NCBI RefSeq assembly: GCF_029017545.1
Contig: NW_026555343.1
Location: forward strand, 15,833,714 to 15,897,713
Reading direction: 5' to 3'
DNA: 64,000 bases
Origin: Prosopis cineraria
Taxonomy: Eukaryota > Streptophyta > Magnoliopsida > Fabales > Fabaceae
Shown here: positions 47,471 to 57,905 of the stretch, in pieces
How positions within the stretch are numbered: position 1 is the first letter of the stretch
Layout: each line of letters starts with the position of its first letter
The notes under the pieces: model-generated
The model's database searches: none
What the model saw: the letters and a program-made list of their open reading frames with translations, nothing else
Told to the model about the DNA's origin: nothing
Made by a program: the position numbers and the translations under genes

Positions 47471-50400
47471 TATGCACGCGTGCGCGTGCACACACACAAT
47501 TTGTTCACCTTAAATAAAGCATTGCATTTATTGAATCTAGATACATTTTAAATTTAATGAACTTAGACATTATAGTTTGAGTTAGGCTATTTTTGTGTGC
47601 GACCCTATAGACTCACATGAAATTGGTAGTAGGCTAATTACATTACTAGCCCACAAGTGACTTTTAATAAGACATTACAACTACCTAATTCATATAGGGA
47701 TTGATGATCCAATGCAACCTATTATATAACTATATTACATGCCTTTTGTCACACGATATTTCAATCAAGTATGAAACATTGAATTATCATTTTCCTTTAC
47801 ATAAGCATTACTTTTTCAATATTTGAGTGGATTGACTATAACAATAAAAAATCCATTTTCATCATAATATGGCCATACATTTTCTCAGCCTTACTCATTG
47901 AGGGGCTCAATAATATTTCTTAATTAACATAAGGGATAAATGTCTACTTGACCACTCATATTCTTTTGCATGAATATCACTAAACTCAATCACAACCTTT
48001 ATGATTACCTGATCAAAGGTGACTTTTGACTAGGTCAAAGTTTAATAGTCATCATGTATGAATCCATGATGATCTCAGGTCAAAAGGCTTAGTGATATGG
48101 TTACATGTGAGATAAGATTATAACTTATATCACGTAGCTTTCTCAGAAGGGGTAAGTCTAACACCTTATTCTCTTTCAAATACATATGACATTGATTTAT
48201 ATCTTTATAATTAATCAAAGTCATACTAGTCTTGTTTCATTTATGATCCCTCATAGATGACTGACTAGGGACACTTAGGACAATAACTATAATTTGTCTA
48301 AGGATACACTTATCATAGTGAACATGCAATTGGTATGATAACAAAAGAGAAATTCATTAAACAGCAATGTACACAGTATGATAATTGGCCTTAGAGCACA
48401 ATTTCTAACATTTCGGTAGAATCAACGAGTATTCGACATATAGTAATTTGTCTGGGTACAACATTAAAGGACATCTTAGATGCCGCATTTATGAAAAAGG
48501 CATGGATTTGATGAGGTTACGATATGGGATAAAGAATGTCTATATGGGACATCGCAGATGGTAGCACAAGGATCATTGGTATTGTAAATGGGAAAAATCT
48601 CTCAATGGGATACTAGAAAAAAGCGGGCCACTAAAGATATTGACTAGTGAGGAGTTATTTGAAAAGATCAAAGATTTAGATATTGAATTTGATAAACCAT
48701 TGGCAAAGTATGTAGGAACAAGCAGTTGAAAAAGAGGCCAATTTTTGTTTTGAGTTGCCTTATTATTAGATGTGAGGCACTTTTTTGATATCATTCATAA
48801 TGAGAAAATACATGCAATAGTATTGTCAGGACTCTACTTCATATTCTAAGGAAGAACAAAGACAACATTAATACAAGGTTAGATACGGTTGAGATAGGAA
48901 TGAGGGAAGAATTAGTGCCAGAGGAGAATGGAACTTGAATACATCTTCATGCTACATCTTATACACTATCTAGAAAAGAAAAAAGAAGTTTATGTGAATC
49001 TCTTACCAGAGTCAAAGTTCCAAGGGTTATTCTTCAAATGTAAAGAACATTGTTTCATAAGGGGCTTGAAGCTAAATGGTTTAAAATCTTATTATTGTCA
49101 TGTTCTAATTGAAAATTTCTTGCCAATAACTGTAATGGTGTGTTACCTAATAGTGTGTTAGCAATGATCACAAGAATTTATTTTTTTCCTTTCAAGGCTC
49201 TTTGTAGTAAAGTAATTAACCCCACAAAGTTATCGAGGTTGCAAATACTAGTTGTAAAAAAACTATGTAGGTTGGAGATGCATTTTCCTCCTGTATTTTT
49301 CTATATTATGGTCCACCTAACCATTCACTTGGTTAGAGAGGAAAAATTGTGTGGCCCCACCTACTTAAGATAGATGTATCCAATGGAGCATGACATGAAG
49401 ATATTGAAAGGGCATGTGAAAAATTGAAGTCAACCAAATGGTTGTATTGTTTAATAATATATCAAAGAAGAAGCTATTGACCTTTGTACTTAACACTTAA
49501 AGAATGTTAATGATACTAATCTTCCAAAAGACTTTTATGATGATGAAAGGATGATAATAAGGAAAGTCATTACTATTTTAGACCAACAATAGAAAGAAGC
49601 ATATCTTTATGTACTTATCAATTCTCCAGAGGTCAATAAGTATGCATAAAAGCATAAGGAAGAGCTTAAAAGCCATAATCCAAATAGAAAAGAACAATAG
49701 ATTATTAAAATGCACAATAAACATTTTATTGGTTAGTTGAAAGGACTTATTAATGAAATGTATGATTCTAATCACAGTTCAGTTCCTAAGAGATTGAGAT
49801 GGTTGGCAAATAGCTTGACTAAGCATGTTCTTTCATATACTAGCTATGTCATCAAAGGATACACATTCTATATGAAAAAGCATGATGATCAGAGTATGGT
49901 ACAACATAGTGGTGTAACTCTAGCTGCCAAATCTATACACATTTCAAGTTCCAAGGATGATAATTCAATCTATGTGAAAATGCCATACTTTAAGGTAATT
50001 GAGCATATTTTTTTAGCTTGGATTACATCACTTTTATCAAAGGATGCATGCTCTATATAAAATGGGTTGATCTTTATGAATTTCAATAAAGGAGGCTATA
50101 AAAGTGAAGCATTTATTATTGTAGTCCAAGCTAAATAAGTTTTTTATGTCCCTGATCCTACTAATAAGGAATGGTCTGTTATTTTATTTAGAAATAAAGA
50201 GAATGATAAGGGAAATATTGCAAATTGGCTAGAAAATGAAGACAATTAAAAAAAATAATGAAAGAAAAGATGACATATTTGAAAGGCTAGAAAATAGTCA
50301 TGATTTTGATATTAAAGATTCTACTTTCTATGTGAGACATGATCATACAGAGGGCATTTGGATATTAAAGAGGGGGAAATCACTTCAACTAAAGAAGAAA

Positions 50401-50555
50401 ATTGTTCAAGAATTATTAAAAAATTGTTAAGAAAAAAGTTGAGACAGAGAAAAGAAAAGGAACAAATTTGAACATATAAATGATTTTTAATTTGATTTAT
50501 TTCATTTGTTTGATTTAATTTAGTCCAATTTATTTTCATTTAAACAAGTGATTAA

Positions 50556-51830
50556 ATGGCTACGAGAAATAATAATCATGCTCCTCCTCATAATGACTCT
50601 CAGCAGAGTGACCCTATTCTTGTCTTTGCCATTGATTCCCAGCAACAAGGTAGGCGAGCTAAAGAGGAGAGATTGAGGAGGGTTTTGGTAGTTACAGAGC
50701 ATGTTGTGAGGTTAAAAGCACTAGGGAGAAAGTTGCCTACTCAGTGGAATGATAGAGGCCAATGCATTAACTCGAACAACATGGTGAGCTAGATTAGAGT
50801 AGTTGTTAAAGCTAATGTGCCACTCAGTATAACAAATTGGATAAAGGCAACTAATTCATTAAAGGATTTAGTTTGGAATACAATGTTAGTAAGATAATTC
50901 TTATCTGTCATTTTAAAACATTTTATATAGAGATTTCAACTAATCTAAAATATGATTAAATTCTTTTTTAGTTTGGATTTGAGCTCGATAAAAGTTAGAA
51001 GAAGTTTGTTTTGCAAAAAGATAAGACATCCCACTACAGTTTTGAAGCATAGGTTACTCAAAAATTCTTGAAGAACTCAAACATAGCCAGCATTGAAGAT
51101 GAAGTTCCCTCATCTTGAGATTCATGATTAATCTGGATTAGTGAGCTAAGTTTATTGACTCTTGTCGTAGTAAAAAGTTCAAAGTAATATTTCTTTCTTA
51201 ATATTAGTTTTTATTGCTCATATATTTACATTGACTTAAATATTTTATTTTCATAGGAATTAAGCAACATGAATAAGGTAAGGGCAAAGAAGAATGAATA
51301 TCTGCACTTAAAAGAGCACAAGAGTTATTATGCTATTAAGAAAGACTAATTAAAGGAGCAGGTATCATAGGGCTCTATATCATGTAGCAAGCTTTGGGCT
51401 TTAGCCTGAATAAATAATTAGGGAAATATTCTGGACCCTCATGTGAAGGAGGTTGTCAACAAAATTGTAAGTAGTAGTTCCCTTATTTTGTTGTGTGATA
51501 AGTATTTTATTCATTTGCATTTACAAGACCCAAACATTTGTATTTACTTTTCTCTATTATATGATTCACAAGTGACCCTATCTTAGGAGGTAGAATTAGG
51601 AGCTTTACCTCCTATCGAGGATGTCTTATAGAAGGCTTTGAGAAATGTTGACCACCCTAGTCATATTTGAGGTGTAGGATTTAAAATAACCAAGTAGGAG
51701 TACTTTGCTAAGGTCTCAAGGAAACCTAGGAAGACTACCAATGTTACAGAGGTGGATTTGTTGTGGCAAGAACTTCATAAGACCTAAATAGTTATAGAGC
51801 AGCATAAATACATTAAAACATTGCTCAAGG
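50556..51830 (+). pseudogene. CACTA second gene (transposase_24-type domain), plus
   Basis: It begins with ATG at 50556, about 130 bases after the transposase. KALGRKLPTQWNDRGQCIN (50715-50772) and VKANVPLSITNWIKA (50805-50850) match the start of the domain. After an intron-like AT-rich gap come FGFELDKS (about 50971), then after a further gap KVRAKKNEYLHLKEHKSYYA (51278-51337), DPHVKEVV, and near 51610 LPPIEDVL and HPSHIXGVGF. These are the family's regularly spaced blocks, the GVG motif being typical. Such proteins are thought to bind subterminal repeats and assist transposition. Stops occur throughout. Confidence 0.78.
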
Positions 51831-51869
51831 GGTGTGTGTCGAGGATTTTTGCAATAGAATTTAGCCCTT

Positions 51870-52379
51870 CAAGTGTGAAATAAAGCTGCACAATCATCCC
51901 CTCTCTAAAAGATCTAAGGGCTATCTCAACCTTTTATAGGACAAACTTCTTGCACCTCTCCCCAATCTCAAACGTTGACTACAAAACAAATGAGTCAATT
52001 TAAATAAACACTTACAAAACAAGTTTAAAAAACTAAGCAAAGTGATAGTATCTTATTGCTAAAGTTCTCCATACTATGTCGCTCATTATGGGAGTTATGT
52101 TTTTCCAAGATTTCAAAATAATAGGCATAGAAGACTTCCCTGCCACCTCAATATAACTAATGAAGTTATGACTATCAACTACTTGATTTTTGTTATTCCA
52201 TTTGATAGTAAACTTCTTTCATTTCTTGCTTTAGTAACTTCCTCCATTACAACCAACCCCCTCTTCAATTGTTCTTCCTCCCTATTAAGGCTGGCCTTCT
52301 TCTTAGTCGCATCATCATTTTGCTTGCTAGGACTACTAGATTTAGAACTGACGTCTGAATGATCACACTCAGTAGACAT
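51870..52379 (-). pseudogene. CACTA second gene (transposase_24-type domain), minus
   Basis: It starts with ATG at 52379. An acidic/serine-rich head (DVSSKSSSPSKQNDDATKKK) leads to RGLVVMEEVTKARNE (near 52240), then KVVDSHNFISYIEVAGKSSM and LKSWKNITPIMSDIVW (about 52080-52185). After a probable intron come FEIGERCKKFVL and LRSFREGM (51885-51970). Order and spacing match the second gene of the plus relic. It is cut at about 51870, where the plus relic begins. Confidence 0.78.
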
Positions 52380-52479
52380 TTACCTATGAAAGAAACAATA
52401 ATCAAGATTAAATAAATAATAATAATTCAAACAAGGGCAATAGCATAACAGCTTTCTTTAATAAGTCAAAAAATAATGT

Positions 52480-55400
52480 AACTACCTATTTATTTCATTC
52501 CTTTTCTTTTTCTTATTTTAACTACTTTTTTTAACTAATTCCTTCTTAACTTTAATAGTTTTCTTCTTTTATTGAATTGATTTCCCTATCTTAAAAATTC
52601 AAATTCCCTCATTGTGATCACGTTTTACATGAAAAACATAATCTTCAATACTATCTAAACCATCTTCAATTTTAAATGATGTCCTACAAAACATATCAAC
52701 TTAAACCTCATCATTTCTTTAATTTTGCTCATTTTCTACATCTTCAATTTCTTCAACTTCCTTGTTACACCATAAAACAATAGATTGTTTCTTATTAGCT
52801 TGATCATGGAAAAAAAAACTTGTTTGGCTTGGGATGAAAAAATGAAAGGATCCTCTCTAAACCCTTCCTTATTTAGATTTACCTTAATCAGCCCAAAGTC
52901 ATCAACATCTAGCTCATTCTTATATTCAACTCACTTGCAACTGAAGACAAAAACTTGAAAGGAGATGTAATCTAACTCATAAATTTTCTCAATTACATCA
53001 AAGTAATGCATTTTTGGATAGATAGGTTTTTTATCTTTTGCATTGGAGATGTGCATACCATCACTGATGGTAGATACAATATTATTTTGCATTATGCTTT
53101 GGTCATCATGCTCCTTCATGTAGAACTTGTTCCTATATCTGGTAGAGCTTGTGTAAGAGAGGATATATTTATTTAGACCTTATGCCAGCCATCTCAATCT
53201 ATTAAGAACTAAATTAGGATCGACATTGTACTTCCCTTTGATGTGTTTTTTCAACCAATATATGAACTATTTATTGTTTTGATAATAAAACTCTATAATT
53301 AATAATGGTACTACCTCTTCAACTCTATCTTGTAAATCTCTACATACTTGTGAACCCTCTAGAGAGTTGTATAGCACAAAAAGTTATACTTTGTCCATTA
53401 GTCACTTGAGATAGTGATAACTTTTCTTCTCGTTGTCCTTTATTTATCTTCTTCACTAATATCCCTTGAGTTCTTTAAATATTGACTGCAAAAGTGAATA
53501 GCTTCTTTACTAATATATAGGCTAGCAATGAAACCTTTTGGTTGATTGAATTTTCATATACCCTTTTAATACTTTCATATTACACTCAAATGGGTATATC
53601 CATCTCAAATAAACAGGGCCACATAATTGTACCTCTTTAACCAAGTAAATAGTTAGGTTGTCCATGATATCAAAGAATGTAAGAGGGGAAAAATAATCTC
53701 CAACTCATATAATGTTTGCACAATTTTGCTTTACAACTTTGGTAACTTGTTAGGGTTAATTAGTTAACTATAGAGGCACCTAAGCAAGTCATATAGCTTC
53801 ATGATTGTAGCTTGCACATTATTGGGTAAAATACCATATAAAGCTACCAAAATAAAATTCTGCATCAAAACAAGAGAATCATGAATCTTTAAGCCCTTCA
53901 ATTTTAGGTCCTTCATTGAGACAAGGCTCTGAATGTTTTAAGAGTAACCATCCAAAACCTTGACTGTATTAAGAAACTCTTAAAAAATTTTCTTTTCTTT
54001 TCTAGATAATGTGTGAGTTGCTGCTTGAAGAAATGTAATAGTTCCCTTCTCTTGTGGTGCTAGTTCTTCTCTTATCCCCATCTCAACCATATCTAACCTT
54101 GCACTGATGGCATCCTTGGTCTTTCCTGGAATATGAAGCAACATCTCAATAAAACCATTGTACATATTTTTTTCTCAATATGCATCAAATTGAGGATGTG
54201 TCTCACATTCAAGGTCTTCCAGTATGAAACTCAATGAAAAATTGACATTTTCTTTGACTTACTTGTTCTAACATGCTTCACAAATGGTTTGCCATCTTCA
54301 ATATCAAGGTCTTTTACTTGGTGAAACAATTCTTCACCAATCAATTCATACCATATTGCAACCTCATCGAATGTGTGCCTTGTTCATGAATAGGGCATTC
54401 AAGTTGTCCTTTAATGCTATACCTTGACAAATTACCAAGCTAGAAAGTCATTAATTGTATCGAAAAGCATGGCTCTCAAACTAAATATCTCTTCTCTGTA
54501 AGCATCATATATCTTCACAGCTATCTCCTACAATATCTTCAAGTCTTTAATTAATGGTTTTCAGTAAACATCTATGCCACTCCTAGGTTTCTTAGGCCCC
54601 GATTTAGCAAAAACAATATCATATACTTTTATTTCATGCAAAGCAAGGGAGGAAGGTTATAAATGACCATCATCACAAGCCATGTACAATAGGTATTGCT
54701 TTGCATCCTACATGGATTCATCCTATTGGTAGAAAATGTGAGGCGTAGATTCCTATCTTTTAGTCAAATCTTATCCATTTAGGAGAATCAAATGGATGCT
54801 GAATCTCATCATCTTTAATCCTTCCATTTGCATGCCATGTTAAATTTTTTTTTTGTCTTGATGTATGCTACACAAATGCCTAAATCTTGAAATAATAGGA
54901 AAATACTACATTGCCTTCTCTAAACTCTTCCCATTTTGCTTATAGTGTGATGCCTCACACTTAGGTTAAGTCTTCATGTTCATTCCTAAACAAGATACAA
55001 TCATTGGGGTAAGCATGTGTCTTCTTATAGTTGAGGCCAAACATGTAAACTGGTTTATGTGTACTATCACTTAAGCTCCCAAATTAAACTAAGAAATACC
55101 CTGTTATGTATATGGGAGCAACCTAGGTCAACTCTCATGGATTTGATTAAAAATTAACACCTTAGTTACTTAAATCTACCAAGAATAGAAACAATTTAAT
55201 TGGGTTTGATTGATTAGGAACTAAACAAGCAAAGATTAAATGCAAACTTTTTTTTTTTGTATTTTCAAGATTTTGGATAGATTTGAAAAATTGTTGAAAT
55301 ATGTGGTTAAAATGAAAAAATGATGATCTTCCTAGGCACATGAACTCCCTCTCTTATCCTTGCTCTATCTAATTAATTTTCTCTTAACCTTAATTGGTTT

Positions 55401-55895
55401 TAAAGTCATCCTAATAACCACTAGGAATTTAGCACTCTTAGGTTCTTTAGATTAACTAGGACCCTAAATTAACCCTTGGAACTTATTGTGCTTAAAAATA
55501 AACAATTGATTATGAAGTTAATTACCAATTCTAGCCTTTGTGTTAACCAAATGAGACCTCAAATTGATTAAAAAAGTGATTAGCCAACCCCAATACTTAT
55601 CATTCACATCTTCAGGTAATGATGAATTGCTTTCCATATACTCTTTACTATTATTATTTACATCTTCAGGTATGTCTCTATGCTTTACCCAATACTTAAA
55701 TTCCATACTTGAACAAGTAGAATTTACATGTCTTAGGAGAAACTAATTTCACATTGTCACAACTTAAACAAAGGCAAACAATTTGCTCATAGTTTTTTTG
55801 CATTATTTACTATTTTAATGAAGTTTGCCACTACATCCTAATATTCTTTAGATAGCTAGTTGACAAACATCCATTTCTTATCTCTATAATGCCTT
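52480..55895 (-). pseudogene. CACTA transposase (TNP2-like), minus, with nested LTR fragment
   Basis: Read right to left, the start is near 55892 (D-K-K-W-M, then LSKEYXDVVANFIKIV), followed by a cysteine pair and YWVKHRD near 55690. The family T fragment (55058-55600) intervenes. The gene resumes with GLNYKKTHAYPNDCILFRNE (54985-55045) and HANGRIKDDEIQHPFDSPKW (about 54775-54835). The MHIEKK linker is at about 54180. KGLKIHDSLVLMQN (near 53880) opens DUF4218, which runs to about 53580. DUF4216 text lies at 52890-53120 (KEHDDQSIMQN, YPKMHYFDVIEKIY, ISFQVFVFSCKWVEY). The end, DHNEGI plus a lysine-rich tail, is at 52620-52490. Stops and frameshifts abound. Confidence 0.85.
55058..55600 (+). mobile_element. 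LTR family T fragment (5' part) inside CACTA transposase
   Basis: It begins TGTGTACTATCACTTAAGC and contains GGGAGCAACCTAGGTCA. It matches the inverted copy ending at 15561 for its whole length and, in its first 100 bases, the complete copy at 41565. The remaining two thirds of the LTR are absent. CACTA transposase text lies on both sides, though residues between the N-terminal domain and TNP2 are missing, so a deletion accompanied or followed the insertion. The right border is uncertain by about 15 bases. Confidence 0.7.
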
Positions 55896-55952
55896 TATTT
55901 AAGAAAGATAGTAAAGACAAGAAAATATTTATGAGTCATAAGTTTAATTACT

Positions 55953-56185
55953 TCAACAACTTCAACTATCCTCATATTTTTTCTTTTTAAGGGTAAAATA
56001 AAATTTCTTTTAAAAAAGAAAATCAGCAGCCTAATAGGTTCAAATGGGTATTCCCAAGCATTATGCCTTCTATTTACACTATTTTAATCTAACAAAATGT
56101 TAAACTACTTCAAACAACTTTAATGATGCTCATATTTGTTCTATTTAAGGGCAAACTAAAATTTAAAAAAAAAAATTGACAGCAT
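55953..56185. repeat. Duplicated block in the 5' leader of the minus CACTA
   Basis: Two diverged copies about 160 bases apart share CAACTTTAA..TCCTCATATTT, TTTAAGGG.AAA.TAAAATTT and a following ATCAGCAG or TTGACAG word. Position and the CAG word recall the 205-bp duplication in the leader of the left CACTA element. Confidence 0.6.
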
Positions 56186-56294
56186 TATATTTGTTCTCGG
56201 CTTATTGACCTCTTCTATCAAATTGAATATTAAAATTTTTATTCAATGATTTTGCACATAATCGTCATTGTTGAATATAATGCATTATATATAT

Positions 56295-56311
56295 GATTTT
56301 TTTTAGTAGTG
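56295..56311 (-). repeat. Terminal inverted repeat of the minus CACTA relic
   Basis: Read from 56311 on the minus strand: CACTACTAAAAAAAATC. It lies about 420 bases upstream of the transposase start, as expected. No clear subterminal array is visible inside it, which keeps the call moderate. Confidence 0.55.
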
Positions 56312-56539
56312 ATGACCCCTATTTATACACTTAGAATATAATGCATTATATATCCAATATAATGCCTTAAAATAATTAAAAGAATATTAATTAAGAAAAA
56401 TCTAAAAGCCTTATGTAGCTACTAAGTCAAAGACCAAGTTAACTAAGATTACTACATCCACACTCCACCCATCATGCTCAAAATTCTTTGGGATCTTGTA
56501 AAGAGAAATCCACAAACACTAAATTATCTCTAGACCCAA

Positions 56540-56865
56540 AGTGCATCTTCTTGGGTTAATTTTCAGTACTGATCTTCTATATTTTCAGTATTTATGTTTA
56601 GCATTTTCAATACATATTCAATTTTTCAGTAGTCATCTTAGGTATTTTCAATATTCATGTTCCATGTTTCAATATTGAAAAATATTTATTTTATCTTTTT
56701 TGCAGTATGTACTAAAACCATATATAGAAGATAAGTACTGAAAACATCTATTGTAAAAAAAAAAAAATTAAATGAGTATTGAAAAAACTAAAGATGCCTA
56801 TTGAAAATGTAAAAAATGAGTGCTAGAGCTATGAAAATAAGTACTGAAAAATTCAATCAAAATTT
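56540..56865. repeat. Foldback made of TTTTCAGTA-type motifs
   Basis: The left half carries five or more copies of TTTTCAGTA/TTTTCAATA in direct orientation, each followed by a TCATC- or TCATG-like word. The right half carries the reverse complements (AAGTACTGAAAA, GAGTATTGAAAA, CCTATTGAAAA). CTTCTATAT near 56573 pairs with ATATAGAAG near 56724. The whole can fold about a centre near 56700. The architecture resembles a subterminal array or a small foldback transposon; no target duplication was identified. Confidence 0.6.
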
Positions 56866-57905
56866 TTTTAAATCTCAACTAACTATAATTAATATTCTTA
56901 AAAGGTCATTAAATATCATTTTCCCTTGAATTTTTTTCAAGTGGTCACAAGGGGGCATTACAAAAAAATCGACCTAAATATCTCTGATTTTTTTAAAAAA
57001 CTAAATTTCCACAAATTTCTAACAAACCTTTGATTTTTTTCTCGACCTGAACAATCCTTTAATTTTTTAGTAGTCATCCTTTTGTGAGGATCTCTTACCG
57101 GAAAAAAAGAAAAAAGAAAAGAACAACTCTTATTTTTTGTCAACTTAATATCAATAATTTTCAACATGCATTTGACTTTCAATAGTCATCTATTGTACGG
57201 TAGTACTAAAAATAATAATAAGAAGACTTAATCCTTCTTTAAATTTTTAAAACTTATTACCTTTAAGCTTAATTATAGGTCTTAGAAAAAGGTCTTCACG
57301 TGTCGCTGTTTACTTTATTTTATTATTATTGTCATTTTTATTTTTATTTTTTTTTTGTAAAAGGAAGGGGTCAAAGCCCAAAAGAATTTCATGCATGTGT
57401 CGCTGTTTTGGGCATAACTCATGCATGTCAAAAAAAAGAAAAGAAAAAGAAATGAAATGAAATGAAGAAAATACATACATGAAAGTCTTTTTGTTAATGA
57501 ATCAAAACTCCATTATTGAAGAGGGTGCACCTGAAGAGAAATTATGGGGGAAAAAGTGGATAAAATAAATAAAATTTCAAAATACAGTCTTATCCCTACT
57601 CACAACGATGATACTACTATCATAACTACTATAGAGAACTAGAATCCAAGTCATTTCGTAAGTTCACAAAAATAAAGTAGCACCATGAATGCTTTATTTA
57701 TGCAACTGATATTTGAAGACATATTTCTAAACTTCTACACATTCAGATTCAGAGGCTTCCACTAATAATACATATTACTAAGATCACATATTATTCACCA
57801 AATTCTGAAAAAAGCACCAGCAGGAAGAACTTCTCACATTATTTATCACAGAATCAACAGTCATTTTAGTTACTTATAATTCAAAGATGCCATGATCATG
57901 ACTAA
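56866..57905. other. No gene seen; 3' flank of DUF247 gene
   Basis: AT-rich, with A and T runs and the word ATGTGTCGCTGTTT or a close variant twice (57298 and 57394). Short frames only. The end of the DUF247 transcript probably lies in 57480-57905, but no poly(A) signal could be singled out among many AATAAA-like words. Confidence 0.5.

Larger units (their letters stand above)
45862..48410 (-). mobile_element. Solo-LTR-like element, family R copy C
   Basis: Read on the minus strand from 48410 it starts TGTTAGAAATTGTGC and matches copy B (25075) along its length. It lies inside the TNP2 text of the plus CACTA relic, which stops after the DLKLLW residues on the left and resumes on the right. 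The family end CTAACA is not visible on the left, where the sequence reads TTATGGAGGCACAAC, so a few terminal bases are lost. It is about 740 bases longer than copy B, because it holds a MITE (46225-46480) and further DNA up to about 47035. Confidence 0.8.
44757..50430 (+). pseudogene. CACTA transposase (TNP2-like), split by LTR copy C
   Basis: Blocks in order. The transposase-associated domain at about 44757-44960 has QEY...NRVQEFIKF and MCPYLKCN, then EDHLVKFEID. An ATWYFPI block is at 45459. At 45653-45860 comes a long clean stretch: MNKNGLQSSTHNMWLVMLM, LPLWLCMKHKYMML and NDIDVYLALLVEDLKLLW. LTR copy C follows. The gene resumes at about 48415 with YSNLSGYNIKGHLRC, MGHRRW and LTSEELFEKIKDL. 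DUF4218 text is at 49045-49370 (LNGLKSYYCHVLIEN, LCRLEMHFPPVFFYIMVHL). The DUF4216 region is about 49975-50200 (YVKMPYFKVIEHIF, TNKEWSVILF), and the C-terminal HDHTEGIW block is at 50340. Several stops per 300 bases and frameshifts show an old pseudogene. Confidence 0.88.
44757..51850 (+). mobile_element. CACTA transposon relic, plus orientation
   Basis: Coding order left to right: transposase-associated domain, TNP2, DUF4218, DUF4216, then the second gene with a plant transposase_24-type domain. This is the standard CACTA order. A 2.5-kb R-family LTR splits TNP2 (45862-48410). No convincing CACTA terminus was found on the left between 44450 and 44757. On the right the relic ends where an inverted CACTA relic of the same type begins (about 51850). 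All frames are heavily broken. Confidence 0.85.
51850..56311 (-). mobile_element. CACTA transposon relic, minus orientation
   Basis: The same gene order as the plus relic, read from right to left: a terminal CACTACTAAAAAAAATC at 56311, a leader, transposase-associated domain, TNP2, DUF4218, DUF4216, then the second gene, which breaks off at about 51870. The last residues of ORF1 (DHNEGI, then a K-rich tail) closely match those of the plus relic, so both belong to one family. A 540-base family T LTR fragment sits in it at 55058-55600. Confidence 0.82.

Noticed and set aside
47317..47517. 66-codon frame rich in I, Y and H
   Set aside because: Pure product of the AT/CA microsatellite.
55564..55746. 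60-codon plus-strand frame
   Set aside because: It lies opposite CACTA transposase text and the family T fragment; a shadow frame.
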